Source of the DNA: Methanobacteriaceae archaeon
GTDB lineage: Archaea; Methanobacteriota; Methanobacteria; Methanobacteriales; Methanobacteriaceae
Direction of reading: 5' to 3'
DNA: 64,000 nt
Assembly (NCBI GenBank): GCA_030016715.1
Contig: JASEJD010000005.1
Span: 62,001-126,000, forward strand
Part shown: piece by piece, positions 29,904-39,520 of the stretch
Layout: each line of letters begins with the position of its first letter
How positions within the stretch are numbered: position 1 is the first letter of the stretch
Translations under genes and position numbers: made by a program
Notes under the pieces: model-generated
Database searches by the model: none
What the model was told of the DNA's origin: nothing
The model's input: the letters and a program-made list of their open reading frames with translations, nothing else

Positions 29904-30614
29904 TTATTCAATGTTTGATTGATTATTTCTTTTATTATTGCTGATGAAAACTGATGATTTATAAATATTTTCCCTAGTATCGGGGACATGCTTTTCTAGG
30001 AAATCAAGAAGAGAAATGGCTATATCCTCCTTTTTACATATATCTATATTATCTTCAATATCTAACCATATACTTATCCATTTTCTGGGAACATTAAGCA
30101 GAGGATAGATCATCCTGATCTTACACTTTTTATCATAGTAATTTTTTGAACTTAAAAGCTGAATCTTATCTCCATTTAATATTTGATGTAATATGTTTTC
30201 TACTTCATCATCCAAGTTTATGTTAGATGCTACTACATCTATCTTTTCAGTATTCATTTTATCAAAAGAATCTTCAATGAATAGTTTAACCCCATATTTC
30301 CTCTGATAAGGTTCTAGAACTGTTAGAACCGTGAAATCTATCCAATTATTTTTATCTAATAAAAATATGTTGTCATGGGGTTTTATATTATTAACTAAAA
30401 TCTTTGCGGTTCGGCTACATATTTTCTGGAAAATTTTTGACCTTATAACCTCATAATCAGGAAATTTATGTATGAATAATTGCTCTTTTCTTCGGGAAAA
30501 CTTTGAAAATCTGAGATTATTAATATAAACAGACTTACCCACTAAACTGATAAAACGGGTGTCCACATTAATATTTTTCAAATATTTTAACACAGCATTC
30601 TTCATAGGTTTCAT
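29904..30614 (-). CDS. TtuA/Ncs6-like protein with a degenerate PP-loop
   Basis: 236 aa. The order of motifs follows archaeal tRNA 2-thiouridine enzymes: ICSRTAKILVNNIKPHDNIF (residues 65-84), then where SGGKDS should be there is LLDKNNWID (85-93); VVASNINLDDEVENIL (127-142) aligns with the GHNLDDEAQ motif, IYPLLNVPRKWISIWL (169-184) with the RPL-x-x-PEKE segment, and FLEKHVPDTRENI (205-217) with the C-terminal helix. The catalytic cysteine pair and N-terminal zinc finger are missing. It is probably catalytically inactive for adenylation, perhaps a regulatory or RNA-binding paralogue. Convergent with rfcL; no strong ribosome binding site. Confidence 0.7.
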   Translation of the reverse strand: MKPMKNAVLKYLKNINVDTRFISLVGKSVYINNLRFSKFSRRKEQLFIHKFPDYEVIRSKIFQKICSRTAKILVNNIKPHDNIFLLDKNNWIDFTVLTVLEPYQRKYGVKLFIEDSFDKMNTEKIDVVASNINLDDEVENILHQILNGDKIQLLSSKNYYDKKCKIRMIYPLLNVPRKWISIWLDIEDNIDICKKEDIAISLLDFLEKHVPDTRENIYKSSVFISNNKRNNQSNIE

Positions 30615-30765
30615 ATTATATTATAATAAAGATGGAATTAATAAGTTTCAATATGAGGTAATAAAAATTATAAATTTCAAATTCATATTAATATATTGTT
30701 AATAGATGAATTTTTTAATACTAATAATTTTATTAATAAATTTTTTTTATTAATGGGGGATGTAA

Positions 30766-31701
30766 ATGTTTAAAATTTTTGGTCAAAAGTCAAAGAGAGA
30801 TTCAGTAGAGGGGTCTGTTATTGAAATTAAACTAGATGAGCCAGTTGATTGTATCTGTGATTTTACCTATAATTTTTATTGGCAGCATAAAGGAGAAAAA
30901 CTATCACCTGAATGGAAAATCTTAGAAACAGGATATACATTCCAGGATTTGGTGGAACATCTTAAAAGAGGAGGGGATGTGAAAATCACTGGTAATGTAG
31001 GTCATCGTTTAGCATCCAGTATGGGGGTGGATTTAAAATACTTTGGAGGAACTGGAAGAGATGTTGATGTGGGTTCTGTAATTGTGGATGGTGATGTGGA
31101 CACAAGAATGGGAATCAGTATGGTGAAAGGATGTATCTATGTTAAGGGAACATTAAGAGAACCAATTGGAAATATAGTTCAGGTTAAATCTGATAAGGAA
31201 GGATATAAAAAATATAGATCCATAACCGATATTCTAAGTAATGGTTTAGGATCAGATCAACTCCTAAATTCCCAGTTAATAAATAACATGCTAATTATAA
31301 ACGATTCTACAGTTAAAGATACAATTGGAGCTCGTTTAGATAAGGATTTTGACATAGTATTTAATGGCAATGTTGATCTTAGTACTGGAATACTCATGAA
31401 AAAAGGCCGGGTTAGAGTGAATGGTAAGACAGGGAAAAACACTGGCGCACTTTTAAACGGAGGAACTGTAATTATTAACGGGGATACTGATGATTTCACT
31501 GGTATTGACATGATTTCTGGCACGATAATTGTTAATGGTAATGCTGGTAAATTCCTCGGCGCCAATAAAAAGGGTGGAATAATACTTGCTATAAAGGGAA
31601 GTCCTATACCCCCCACCTCCAAGGTAAATCTTGGTAGTGATGATAGGAATTTGTTATTAAATCAAGGCTTTAATCCCCGGGAATTTTCTAAGTTCGAATA
31701 G
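30766..31701 (+). CDS. FwdC/GltB-type GXGXG beta-helix protein
   Basis: 311 aa. From about residue 75 it contains repeated turns such as VDGDVDTRMGISM, FNGNVDLSTGILM, INGDTDDFTGIDM and VNGNAGKFLGANK, the right-handed beta-helix shared by formylmethanofuran dehydrogenase subunit C and the C-terminal domain of glutamate synthase. Not in an fwd operon, so it is more likely a stand-alone relative than the core methanogenesis subunit. The N-terminal 75 residues (CICDFTYNFYW) do not match the domain. GGGGGATG precedes the ATG. Confidence 0.8.
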   Translation: MFKIFGQKSKRDSVEGSVIEIKLDEPVDCICDFTYNFYWQHKGEKLSPEWKILETGYTFQDLVEHLKRGGDVKITGNVGHRLASSMGVDLKYFGGTGRDVDVGSVIVDGDVDTRMGISMVKGCIYVKGTLREPIGNIVQVKSDKEGYKKYRSITDILSNGLGSDQLLNSQLINNMLIINDSTVKDTIGARLDKDFDIVFNGNVDLSTGILMKKGRVRVNGKTGKNTGALLNGGTVIINGDTDDFTGIDMISGTIIVNGNAGKFLGANKKGGIILAIKGSPIPPTSKVNLGSDDRNLLLNQGFNPREFSKFE

Positions 31702-31817
31702 ATTAGGGTAAATTTTCATTTGTTCAAATAGGTTTCTCATTACTAATTATAGAATAATTAATATGCTCTAAAAATTAATAATATTTATATATATTAAAAA
31801 GTTTGGGAGGAGGCTAT

Positions 31818-32387
31818 ATGGAAAAGGAACAAATAATTGACTTTGTTGTCAGAAAATTAGAGGATGAGGATACAGGCGTTAGAAGAGTAGCTATTCAAGC
31901 TCTGGGAGACATGGGCGATGAAAAAGCTGTAGATTCATTAATAAAGATGTTAAGCGATGATAATAAACGTATTCGTTCTAAAACAGAGAAATCTCTAATT
32001 AAAATTGGAAATAAATCAGTTAAACCTCTCATAAAAGCATTGAAATCTAAAAAGGCTGTTGTAAGATCTAGTGCTGCTAGAGTTTTAGGGAAAATTGCAG
32101 ATAAACAAGCCGTACTTCCATTAGTTGATGCTTTAAAGGATGAAGATAAACAAGTTAGAAAGGAGGCAGCTCTTTCATTGATGCATTTGGGTTGGAAGGC
32201 TAAAAATATTGATGAAGAAGCTTATTATTTAATTGCAATGAATTCATGGAATTTTACTGAAATCGGAGGTCCGAGTGCAGCAGTTGATGCTTTAATTCAA
32301 TTTATCGATGATAAAGATGTTGAAATAAGAAAACATGTAATCAACAGTCTTAGCCGTGCATATAACAGTTTAAAGAAAGGAAAATAA
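31818..32387 (+). CDS. HEAT-repeat protein (PBS lyase type)
   Basis: 189 aa made of about five HEAT repeats, for example AIQALGDMGDEKAVDSLIKM, LIKIGNKSVKPLIKALK and ARVLGKIADKQAVLPLVDAL. Such alpha-solenoids bind proteins; no catalytic role is implied. The ATG at 31818 follows GGGAGGAGG; an in-frame TTG at 31803 lies inside that site and is not the start. A second HEAT protein lies at 44503-44961. Confidence 0.85.
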   Translation: MEKEQIIDFVVRKLEDEDTGVRRVAIQALGDMGDEKAVDSLIKMLSDDNKRIRSKTEKSLIKIGNKSVKPLIKALKSKKAVVRSSAARVLGKIADKQAVLPLVDALKDEDKQVRKEAALSLMHLGWKAKNIDEEAYYLIAMNSWNFTEIGGPSAAVDALIQFIDDKDVEIRKHVINSLSRAYNSLKKGK

Positions 32388-32507
32388 ATATTTAAGGGAC
32401 TATTTTTATACATTTTAATTTTTCCAGATAAAATATTATTATTTTAAATAATCATTACTAATTCTATAAGATTAAAATTAAATTTAAGATTATTATTCTC
32501 CATTAGA

Positions 32508-33389
32508 TTATTTGAGTTTTAAGGGAGGCTTTTCTCCTTCAAATTTCCACTCCAAGATGAACACCAGAACAAAACCAAATATAGCAGCACCAATAACTGG
32601 CCAGATAGACTCTAAATTTATTAAAATCTTTTCATAGGGAAGTCTTAAGGTTCCTACCATTAAACCCACCAGAAAGGCCATAGTTACAGATTTATGATGA
32701 GTTAAAAGATAGTCCAGTAATCTTGAAAATGATAAAATACCTATTAATGCTCCTAACAGGAAAGTTAAAATTTCTGTGATTTGAAATTTATTCAAAACAT
32801 TTATCATATATTCATATTGATTTAAAAGTAGTAATATGAATGCTCCTGATATTCCGGGCAATATCATGGCACAGATACCCAAAGCCCCTGATAAGAAAAT
32901 TATTGGGAGGGAGTGATTTGCTTGTATAGGATTTAATCCTACAAATATCACGGCAAATACGAATCCTAAAAAAACAAATAAAATATTTTTCAAGTTAAGT
33001 TCGTCAACATGTCCATAGACAAATATAGCAGATGCCAATATTAATCCAAAGAAAAAAGCGAATGTTGGGGCTGGAAAACTGGCTAAAAGATAGGATATAA
33101 CCTTGGACATGGTTAAAATTGCCAATCCAATACCAGTCAGCAAAGGTATAAATAATTCGAAATCTATTTCTTGCAAAGCATTTTTCTTGAAATTTTTTAA
33201 ATCTCCCTTAAATAGAAATAAGATAAATTTAAAATCAATTTTACTTATAGCATGTATTAATCGTTCATAAATTCCAGTAATCAACGCTATAGTCCCGCCA
33301 GAAACTCCCGGTATAATATCTGCAGTTCCCATAAAGAGTCCGCGTAAAAATATCAATATAGTTTCCATTTTAATCCATTTTTTTATCAT
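32508..33389 (-). CDS. DUF368 polyprenyl-phosphate translocase-like membrane protein
   Basis: 293 aa with about nine membrane helices and two inverted family motifs, IIPGVSGGTIALITG near the N-terminus and LPGISGAFILLLL in the middle. Bacterial DUF368 proteins (PopT) recycle undecaprenyl phosphate across the membrane for wall synthesis. In a pseudomurein-walled archaeon the same carrier recycling would be useful; this is inference. Start at ATG 33389 after AGGGTG. Confidence 0.85.
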   Translation of the reverse strand: MIKKWIKMETILIFLRGLFMGTADIIPGVSGGTIALITGIYERLIHAISKIDFKFILFLFKGDLKNFKKNALQEIDFELFIPLLTGIGLAILTMSKVISYLLASFPAPTFAFFFGLILASAIFVYGHVDELNLKNILFVFLGFVFAVIFVGLNPIQANHSLPIIFLSGALGICAMILPGISGAFILLLLNQYEYMINVLNKFQITEILTFLLGALIGILSFSRLLDYLLTHHKSVTMAFLVGLMVGTLRLPYEKILINLESIWPVIGAAIFGFVLVFILEWKFEGEKPPLKLK

Positions 33390-33757
33390 TGGCACACCCT
33401 AGAAAGTAAGCATTCTTCTACTTAATAATTAAATTAGTAACCATATGGTTTTTTTCTAAAATTTATTTATTTTTAGGTTAAGAATTATTATTACATTTGA
33501 ACTTGTATATAAAATAGATTGTTTAAAAAAAAGATTGGAAAACAAATCAGATAAATCTCATACCATTAATTATTTCAAGGGTAATACAATCATAAACTAT
33601 TTATAGTAAAAATTTTATATTTTAATAACCAAGATTAACTATAATCTTATTATAAATTAATTATCCAAATAAATTTTTTTAGGCTATATTTAGATTATTA
33701 TCCTAAAAAAACTTTAGATTAATAAAAATATAGAACAATAAAGAGGTTGATATTCAA
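33390..33757. other. Divergent intergenic region with one AT-rich inverted repeat
   Basis: 368 bases between the DUF368 and htpX genes. Holds both promoters. A perfect 10-bp inverted repeat TTTTTTTAGG (33674-33683) and CCTAAAAAAA (33702-33711) lies about 47 bases before the htpX ATG and could be an operator or leader hairpin. No gene seen. Confidence 0.55.
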
Positions 33758-34723
33758 ATGAACGGTTCAAGTATCTGGAAGTTAAGACTTCGAATATGGT
33801 TTGCAACAGTACTATTATTTGGTTTACTTTATGCTATAGTAGCGGCTGTAAGTTATTATTTTGGATTTGGCGGCCCATTTATGTTTGCTTTCCTTGCACT
33901 AGTTATTGTGATTGCACAATACTTGCTGGGCCCTTACATGGTAGAATCCATGATGAAAGTCCGATATGTATCAGAAGCAGAAGCCCCAAACTTACATCGT
34001 ATGGTGGAGGAATTAGCCTATAATGCAGGGATTCCAAAACCAAAAGTTGGTGTATCTGAAATAGGAATACCTAACGCTTTTGCATTTGGAAAATCAAAAG
34101 GAGATGGAAGAGTTTGTGTAACCCGGGGGATATTGAATCTTTTGGATGAAGGTGAACTAAAAGCTGTTTTAGGACATGAAATATCCCATATAAAACATAT
34201 GGACATGATGGTAATGACCTTACTGAGTGTTGTTCCCCTGATATGTTACTACATATTTATAAGCACACTATTTTCAGGAGGTAGAAATAGAGAAGGAGGA
34301 GCAGCACTAATAGGAGTAGCTGCACTGGCGGGATATATTTTAGGTAACCTACTGGTACTATTTGTCTCCCGTGTCAGAGAATACTATGCTGATCAAGGAA
34401 GTGTTGAACTGGGAAATCCTCCACATAAGTTAGCCAGTGCTCTATATAAACTAGTCTATGGTTCTGCAACTGCGAACAAGGATGAAATAAAAGAAGTTGA
34501 GGGTGTAAAAGCGTTCTTTGTAAATGATGTATCTGATGCTGGTAATGAGATATCAGACCTTAGGCAGCTGGATTTGGATATGGATGGAGTTATCAGTGAA
34601 AGCGAACTTTCAAGACTTAAACACTCTGAAACTAGGGTAAGTTTAGCTCAAAAAATCATGGAAATAATTTCAACACATCCCAACATGGTAAAAAGGATTA
34701 AAAGACTATCTGAACTAAGATAG
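33758..34723 (+). CDS. htpX: HtpX-like membrane metalloprotease (M48) with EF-hand loop
   Basis: 321 aa. Two N-terminal membrane helices (about 13-35, 40-60), zinc motif GHEISHIKHMD (HEXXH at 140-144) with the third ligand Glu in EYYAD (208), two further helices between. Degrades damaged membrane proteins. Unusual is LDLDMDGVISESEL at 271-284, a perfect canonical EF-hand loop (D272, D274, D276, G277, I279, E283) inserted between the protease core and the C-terminal helix. Ribosome binding site AGGTTGAT before ATG. Confidence 0.93.
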   Translation: MNGSSIWKLRLRIWFATVLLFGLLYAIVAAVSYYFGFGGPFMFAFLALVIVIAQYLLGPYMVESMMKVRYVSEAEAPNLHRMVEELAYNAGIPKPKVGVSEIGIPNAFAFGKSKGDGRVCVTRGILNLLDEGELKAVLGHEISHIKHMDMMVMTLLSVVPLICYYIFISTLFSGGRNREGGAALIGVAALAGYILGNLLVLFVSRVREYYADQGSVELGNPPHKLASALYKLVYGSATANKDEIKEVEGVKAFFVNDVSDAGNEISDLRQLDLDMDGVISESELSRLKHSETRVSLAQKIMEIISTHPNMVKRIKRLSELR

Positions 34724-34817
34724 TTCTAATTATTTCTTTTTATTTATTTTATAAAATACGAGTTTAACTTCTAATAACTAATTTAACTAAAAAAAAGGGG
34801 ATAAATTTTTTCAAGGT

Positions 34818-35450
34818 TTAGTAAATTTTCACAACCCCTATAACACTATCTTTTGGCAGCCATGTGTTTAGGGGAGTTTTAGTGATTACCTCGTAATAAG
34901 TAGCATGATAAATGGTTGTAGTTTCCACATTTTTATTATCACTGGTTAAATATACTCTATCCCCTTCAATTTTAGATAACCTTTTTACAATAAGATCATA
35001 TTCAGGGTGAACTGCTACAACAATATCCCCTACCTTATAATCATCTGTTTTCAGAACAATTATCTGCTGCCCATCAACCAGAGTAGGTACCATAGAATCT
35101 CCATTGACAAAGGCAGGCATAGGAAGCTGATTAACCCCAAACTGGGAGTTAATGGTAACTACTGCTTCTTTGTATCCATATGATTTAACAATATTTTGAA
35201 CATCTTTTTGAATACTTTCTACAGTACTATGATAATCTTTAACTGCATTGGTAACATATTGTTCAATTTCAGCCGTCATCTCGGGTGGAGGGTTGTTAAA
35301 TATTGAAGATGTGGTTTTTACGGTTATTTCAGTCCCATTAGTCTCAATATCTACATCAACCTTATCCAAACCTTGATATAGATAGGTAGAAGTTGCTGCT
35401 ATTATAAAAACTGCTACTATTCCAATAATTATCCAAGACTTTGATTTCAA
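34818..35450 (-). CDS. Membrane-anchored S26-type peptidase domain protein
   Basis: 210 aa from TTG 35450 (MKSKSWIIIGI), which follows GGTGATTG; an ATG at 35474 lacks such a site. One N-terminal membrane anchor (4-25), then an extracytoplasmic region of about 90 residues and a signal peptidase/LexA-like fold: VNGDSMVPTLVDGQQIIV with the nucleophile Ser, and DLIVKRLSKIEGD with the general-base Lys. The Ser-Lys dyad of type I signal peptidases is thus present, but the long spacer before it is unusual. Substrate unknown. Confidence 0.8.
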   Translation of the reverse strand: MKSKSWIIIGIVAVFIIAATSTYLYQGLDKVDVDIETNGTEITVKTTSSIFNNPPPEMTAEIEQYVTNAVKDYHSTVESIQKDVQNIVKSYGYKEAVVTINSQFGVNQLPMPAFVNGDSMVPTLVDGQQIIVLKTDDYKVGDIVVAVHPEYDLIVKRLSKIEGDRVYLTSDNKNVETTTIYHATYYEVITKTPLNTWLPKDSVIGVVKIY

Positions 35451-35538
35451 ACAATCACCAACAATAAAAATCATTACTTAGCTTTATTAAAAATATATTT
35501 AACCTTTAATAATTCTACAAATCTTTTCAATTACTTTT

Positions 35539-36210
35539 TCACTGAATCATTTTTAATATCTTTTTTGTAGTTTCAACATCTAACTGTCCAGGGGCAGATT
35601 CATTATCTAAAGATGCATAGGTAATGGGAGAACCAAAGATAGGGGCAATTATTCTGGTAAATTTACCCTTATCACCCATGGATATTCCTATTGTGTCTCT
35701 AACACGAATAAGAACCTCTAGAACAGTTAAGGTATCTTGGAGTGTGTTAGGCATAACTGCAAACTTAGCTATATCACCAATTTTTCTAGCCTCATCAATA
35801 ATTTCTAAAAGAACATTAAGTGGAGGAGTATTCTCGAAATCATGGAAAGATATGATGGTTGAATTAGATTTATTTATAACTGCATTTCTATACTTAAGGG
35901 GAGTATGCAGTTCAATATCTACAAATTCAGCGTATTTACCGGCTTTTATGAGGATATCAGTACGTTCTGCCTCAGTTCCTGTGAAGAAACCACCTTCTTT
36001 TTGTAATCTATTGGTTGCTATAATGGGGTAATCAAGATCATATATTAATCTTTGCATATTATAGGGGTCATGACTTTTAAGAAAGTCAATTCTAAATTCA
36101 AGAATATCTGCACCATGATCAATTGCCTTTAACGCGGATTTTTCAACCAGATTAAACTTCTCTTCCATTATTGGTACACAGACCATAGTTTTTTTTGACA
36201 ATAGAAACAC
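35539..36210 (-). CDS. aroD: 3-dehydroquinate dehydratase, type I
   Basis: 223 aa. Dehydrates 3-dehydroquinate in the shikimate pathway through a Schiff base. Substrate-binding GADILEFRIDFL, catalytic His in TIISFHDF and Schiff-base Lys in IAKFAVMP; also ISMGDKGKFTRI and SAPGQL at the C-terminus. The start is not certain: GTG 36210 or TTG 36201 are both possible. Monocistronic. Confidence 0.95.
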   Translation of the reverse strand: MFLLSKKTMVCVPIMEEKFNLVEKSALKAIDHGADILEFRIDFLKSHDPYNMQRLIYDLDYPIIATNRLQKEGGFFTGTEAERTDILIKAGKYAEFVDIELHTPLKYRNAVINKSNSTIISFHDFENTPPLNVLLEIIDEARKIGDIAKFAVMPNTLQDTLTVLEVLIRVRDTIGISMGDKGKFTRIIAPIFGSPITYASLDNESAPGQLDVETTKKILKMIQ

Positions 36211-36548
36211 ATATCCTTAATTTTTTTCTATGATTTAATTATCATTTATTAAATTGTAAATATCAATAATTATATTACAATTGAATAATAAATATCCTTT
36301 CCTAATTTATTTGGAATATATAATTTTTTAATAAATTTAAATTATAGATGTTAGATTAGTTTTAGAGTATTGGATAATAAATTATGATAAAAATCTTTAA
36401 AAACTAGTTTTTTAATATTGATATTAAACATGGGTTCTGATAAAATTCATAATTAAAATTTGCCTAAAAAATTTGTAAAATAATTTTTGGATTATATAAT
36501 ATTTTAAAATTAAGTAAACATTTAAATTGATGAATACTGGGTGATATT
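36211..36548. other. Divergent intergenic region, no gene seen
   Basis: 338 bases between aroD and the next plus-strand gene. Strongly AT-rich with overlapping TATA-like sequences; must carry both promoters. I found no ORF, guide-RNA boxes or strong stem. The GGTGAT ribosome binding site of the next gene lies at its end. Confidence 0.6.
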
Positions 36549-37277
36549 TTGAAAATAACAGCCATAGGTGCTGATATATCCCGAAATGATGTTTCATGCA
36601 GTTATGAATTAATAAGAAATCTTGAAGTTGATATTCCTCAATTAATAGAACATGGTGCATATAGTGCTGCACTAACAAATGTTACTGGTGATGATGTGGT
36701 TATCAGTGCGTTTGTACCTGATGATAATTTGGAAATAATTAACAAGGAAATAATTAATATATTAAAAAATAATGCTGAGGATTTAGGAGATATTAATGGC
36801 ATATCAGAAGTTCCTGAAAATGCTGGCGAAGGAATTTCCTATGTAGAGGCGAAAATCAAAGAAAATTTCTATCCAGATGCTGTTATACTGGCTTTTGATA
36901 CTTATGGTGGTGAATCATTTGTTAATGATGTGGCAGGATCTGCTGTTAAAGCTGCCCAATCAATGGATAATGTTACTGATGTTCAGGGAAGTGTAGTAAC
37001 TGGATTGAAAAAAATACCCGGAGTAGGCTATGTTTCTGATATGACCGATGATCCTGTAGTAGTGGCTACCATAGAAAACATAGAAAGTGTTGGTATTGTT
37101 GCCGGAGCTATGCTAGGGGCTGCTTTAGGAAATAAAAATGTTTATATGGTAAAAAGAGGCTCACCCTCCAATATAATACCTGGCAGTGTTATTGTATCTG
37201 TAACTGCTTATATGAATGGTAATGTACTTGATCTTGCTGTTCCCATAGAACAGAGAACCAGGATTTTGAATTTATAA
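36549..37277 (+). CDS. Conserved archaeal protein of unknown function
   Basis: 242 aa, begins at TTG 36549 (MKITAIGADISRNDV) 3 bases after GGTGATAT. Soluble alpha/beta protein without membrane segments. Noticeable are AILAFDTYGGESFVNDVAGS-like stretches, a small-residue region GIVAGAMLGAALGNKNVYMV and the hydrophobic C-terminal part. I do not recognise the family. It is 139 bases upstream of sucD on the same strand, which may mean a link to succinyl-CoA or central carbon metabolism, but no motif proves that. Confidence 0.6.
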   Translation: MKITAIGADISRNDVSCSYELIRNLEVDIPQLIEHGAYSAALTNVTGDDVVISAFVPDDNLEIINKEIINILKNNAEDLGDINGISEVPENAGEGISYVEAKIKENFYPDAVILAFDTYGGESFVNDVAGSAVKAAQSMDNVTDVQGSVVTGLKKIPGVGYVSDMTDDPVVVATIENIESVGIVAGAMLGAALGNKNVYMVKRGSPSNIIPGSVIVSVTAYMNGNVLDLAVPIEQRTRILNL

Positions 37278-37416
37278 CACATGAAAATCTATAGATTAAT
37301 CAAAAATAATAGGGAAACATGATACAAAAAATATCTAGACAAATCTAGTTAAAGAAGATATATTAAAAATAAAATTAGAAAAACATTTTACTATAACTTT
37401 AAAAAGGTAGATTTTA

Positions 37417-38277
37417 ATGATACTTCTTGATGAAAAAACCCGATGTATAGTGCAGGGAATAACAGGGATGCAAGGATCATTCCATACTGAACAAATGCTT
37501 AAATATGGAACTAAAATCGTGGCTGGAACATCCCCTGGAAAGGGTGGCCAGAAATTCCAGAACATTAATATTTATAACACAATTGAAGAGGCTAAGGAGG
37601 ATATAGAAATAAATGCTTCCATAATCTTTGTTCCAGCACCATTTGCCAAGGACGCAGCTTATGAAGCTATATCTAATCTAGATCTAGTTGTTATAATAAC
37701 CGAGCACATACCGGTACATGATTCAATGGACATAGTGGAGTTCGCCCGAAGGAACAATACCGTGGTTATTGGTCCTAACACGCCCGGTATTATTACTCCG
37801 GGAATAGGAAAGCTGGGTATAATGCCTACCCACATTTTTAATGAAGGTAATGTAGGTGTAGTATCTCGAAGTGGAACCTTAACCTATGAAGTAGCCAGTC
37901 AAATCACCAACGCAGGAATGGGGCAGAGTACCTGTTTAGGGATTGGTGGTGACCCAGTAGTGGGATTAGATTTTTCAGATGTACTATTACGCTTTGAAAA
38001 AGACCCCCAAACAGATGTTATGGTTATGATCGGAGAAATTGGAGGTAATGCCGAGGAAAAGGCAGCGGAATTTATAGCAGAGAATATAACTAAACCAGTA
38101 GTTGCTTATATAGCTGGTACTACAGCTCCACCAGGAAAGCGTATGGGTCATGCAGGAGCCATAATAGAAGGAGAAACAGGAACTGCTGAAACTAAAATGA
38201 AAGCATTAAATAATGCTGGTGTTGAAGTGGCTACACGTCCCTCAGAAATTGTGGGAATAATAAAAAATATATTATAA
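37417..38277 (+). CDS. sucD: Succinyl-CoA synthetase alpha subunit
   Basis: 286 aa. Rossmann CoA-binding N-terminal domain ([25 protein letters not shown]) and ligase domain with the phosphorylated His in [13 protein letters not shown]. Makes succinyl-CoA in the incomplete reductive TCA branch of methanogens. The beta subunit gene is not adjacent. AGGTAGAT precedes ATG. Followed 34 bases later by hmgA. Confidence 0.95.
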   Translation: MILLDEKTRCIVQGITGMQGSFHTEQMLKYGTKIVAGTSPGKGGQKFQNINIYNTIEEAKEDIEINASIIFVPAPFAKDAAYEAISNLDLVVIITEHIPVHDSMDIVEFARRNNTVVIGPNTPGIITPGIGKLGIMPTHIFNEGNVGVVSRSGTLTYEVASQITNAGMGQSTCLGIGGDPVVGLDFSDVLLRFEKDPQTDVMVMIGEIGGNAEEKAAEFIAENITKPVVAYIAGTTAPPGKRMGHAGAIIEGETGTAETKMKALNNAGVEVATRPSEIVGIIKNIL

Positions 38278-38311
38278 CTTATTTTTTTACACAAAAATTA
38301 TTCGTGAGAAC

Positions 38312-39520
38312 ATGTCAAATGATAAAAAATTGATAAATAAACTATCCCATGGCGATATAAAATTGCATGAAATTGAAAAATATGTGGATAGTTCTGATAA
38401 AGCCGTAGAAATAAGGAGAAAATTCATTGAATCTGTTTCAAATAATCAAATGGATCACATATCAAATTATTCAATTAACATGGAAGAAGCTTCCAAAAGA
38501 AATATTGAAAATCCCATAGGTGCTATACAAATACCTTTAGGGGTGGCTGGTCCGTTAGATATTAACGGAGAACATGCTCAGGGAAGTTTTTACATTCCCC
38601 TGGCCACATCAGAGGGAGCCTTGGTTGCATCAGTAAACCGCGGATGTTCCATAATATCTCAATCCGGCGGTGCAACAGTAAGAATAATTGATGATAAAAT
38701 GACCCGTGCTCCTGTTTTAAAGACAGAATCTGTTACTGAAGCATTAAAAGTAAAAAAATGGATTGAATCTCACTTTAGCCAGCTTAAACAAGCAGCAGAG
38801 GTAACAACCCGGCATGGAAAACTTATTAAAATTGAACCTATACTGGTTGTTGGTAGATATGTATATCCTCGCTTTGTATACACCACTGGTGACAGTATGG
38901 GAATGAATATGGTCACCATTGCAACTGAAGCAGCAATTAACCTTTTACAGCATAAGACTGGAGCACATGTAGTTGCTTTAAGTGGTAATGTGTGTGCTGA
39001 TAAAAAACCAGCAGCCATAAATATGATTGAGGGAAGGGGCAAAACTGTTGTTGCAGAAGTTATAATTCCTGAAGATTTGGTTAAAGAAAAACTAAAAACA
39101 TCTATTGAGGCCATTAAAGAAGTTAATATATCCAAAAATTTCATGGGATCTGCAATTGCAGGATCTATGGGTTTTAATGCCCATTATGCAAATATGATCG
39201 GAGCATTTTTCCTGGCCACTGGACAAGATGAAGCACATATTGTTGAAGGAAGTTTAGGTATAACCACAGCTGAAAATAAAAATGGTGACCTATACTTTGC
39301 AGTTACACTTCCCGATCTACCTATAGCCACTTTTGGTGGTGGTACTCGTCTAGAGACAGCTAAGGAATGTTTAGAAATTATGAATGCTTACGGTACTGGA
39401 AATATTGGAAAATTGGCAGAAATAGTTGGTGGAACTGTTTTGGCAGGTGAACTTTCATTGATTGGTGCTCTTGCAGCAGGACACTTAGCCCGGGCCCATA
39501 AAGAATTAGGCAGAGGATAA
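38312..39520 (+). CDS. hmgA: HMG-CoA reductase (class I)
   Basis: 402 aa, the size of archaeal soluble enzymes without a membrane anchor. Reduces HMG-CoA to mevalonate for archaeal isoprenoid lipids. Catalytic Glu in ATSEGALVASVNRG, Asp/NADPH motif GDSMGMNM, Lys in VCADKKPAAINM and His in AGHLARAHKE. GTGAGAAC precedes ATG. Probably transcribed with sucD. GGGP synthase, another lipid gene, is 9 kb downstream. Confidence 0.96.
   Translation: MSNDKKLINKLSHGDIKLHEIEKYVDSSDKAVEIRRKFIESVSNNQMDHISNYSINMEEASKRNIENPIGAIQIPLGVAGPLDINGEHAQGSFYIPLATSEGALVASVNRGCSIISQSGGATVRIIDDKMTRAPVLKTESVTEALKVKKWIESHFSQLKQAAEVTTRHGKLIKIEPILVVGRYVYPRFVYTTGDSMGMNMVTIATEAAINLLQHKTGAHVVALSGNVCADKKPAAINMIEGRGKTVVAEVIIPEDLVKEKLKTSIEAIKEVNISKNFMGSAIAGSMGFNAHYANMIGAFFLATGQDEAHIVEGSLGITTAENKNGDLYFAVTLPDLPIATFGGGTRLETAKECLEIMNAYGTGNIGKLAEIVGGTVLAGELSLIGALAAGHLARAHKELGRG

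Noticed and set aside
30766-31701. Core formylmethanofuran dehydrogenase subunit C
   Set aside because: No fwd genes nearby and an unrelated N-terminal 75 residues; only the beta-helix is shared.
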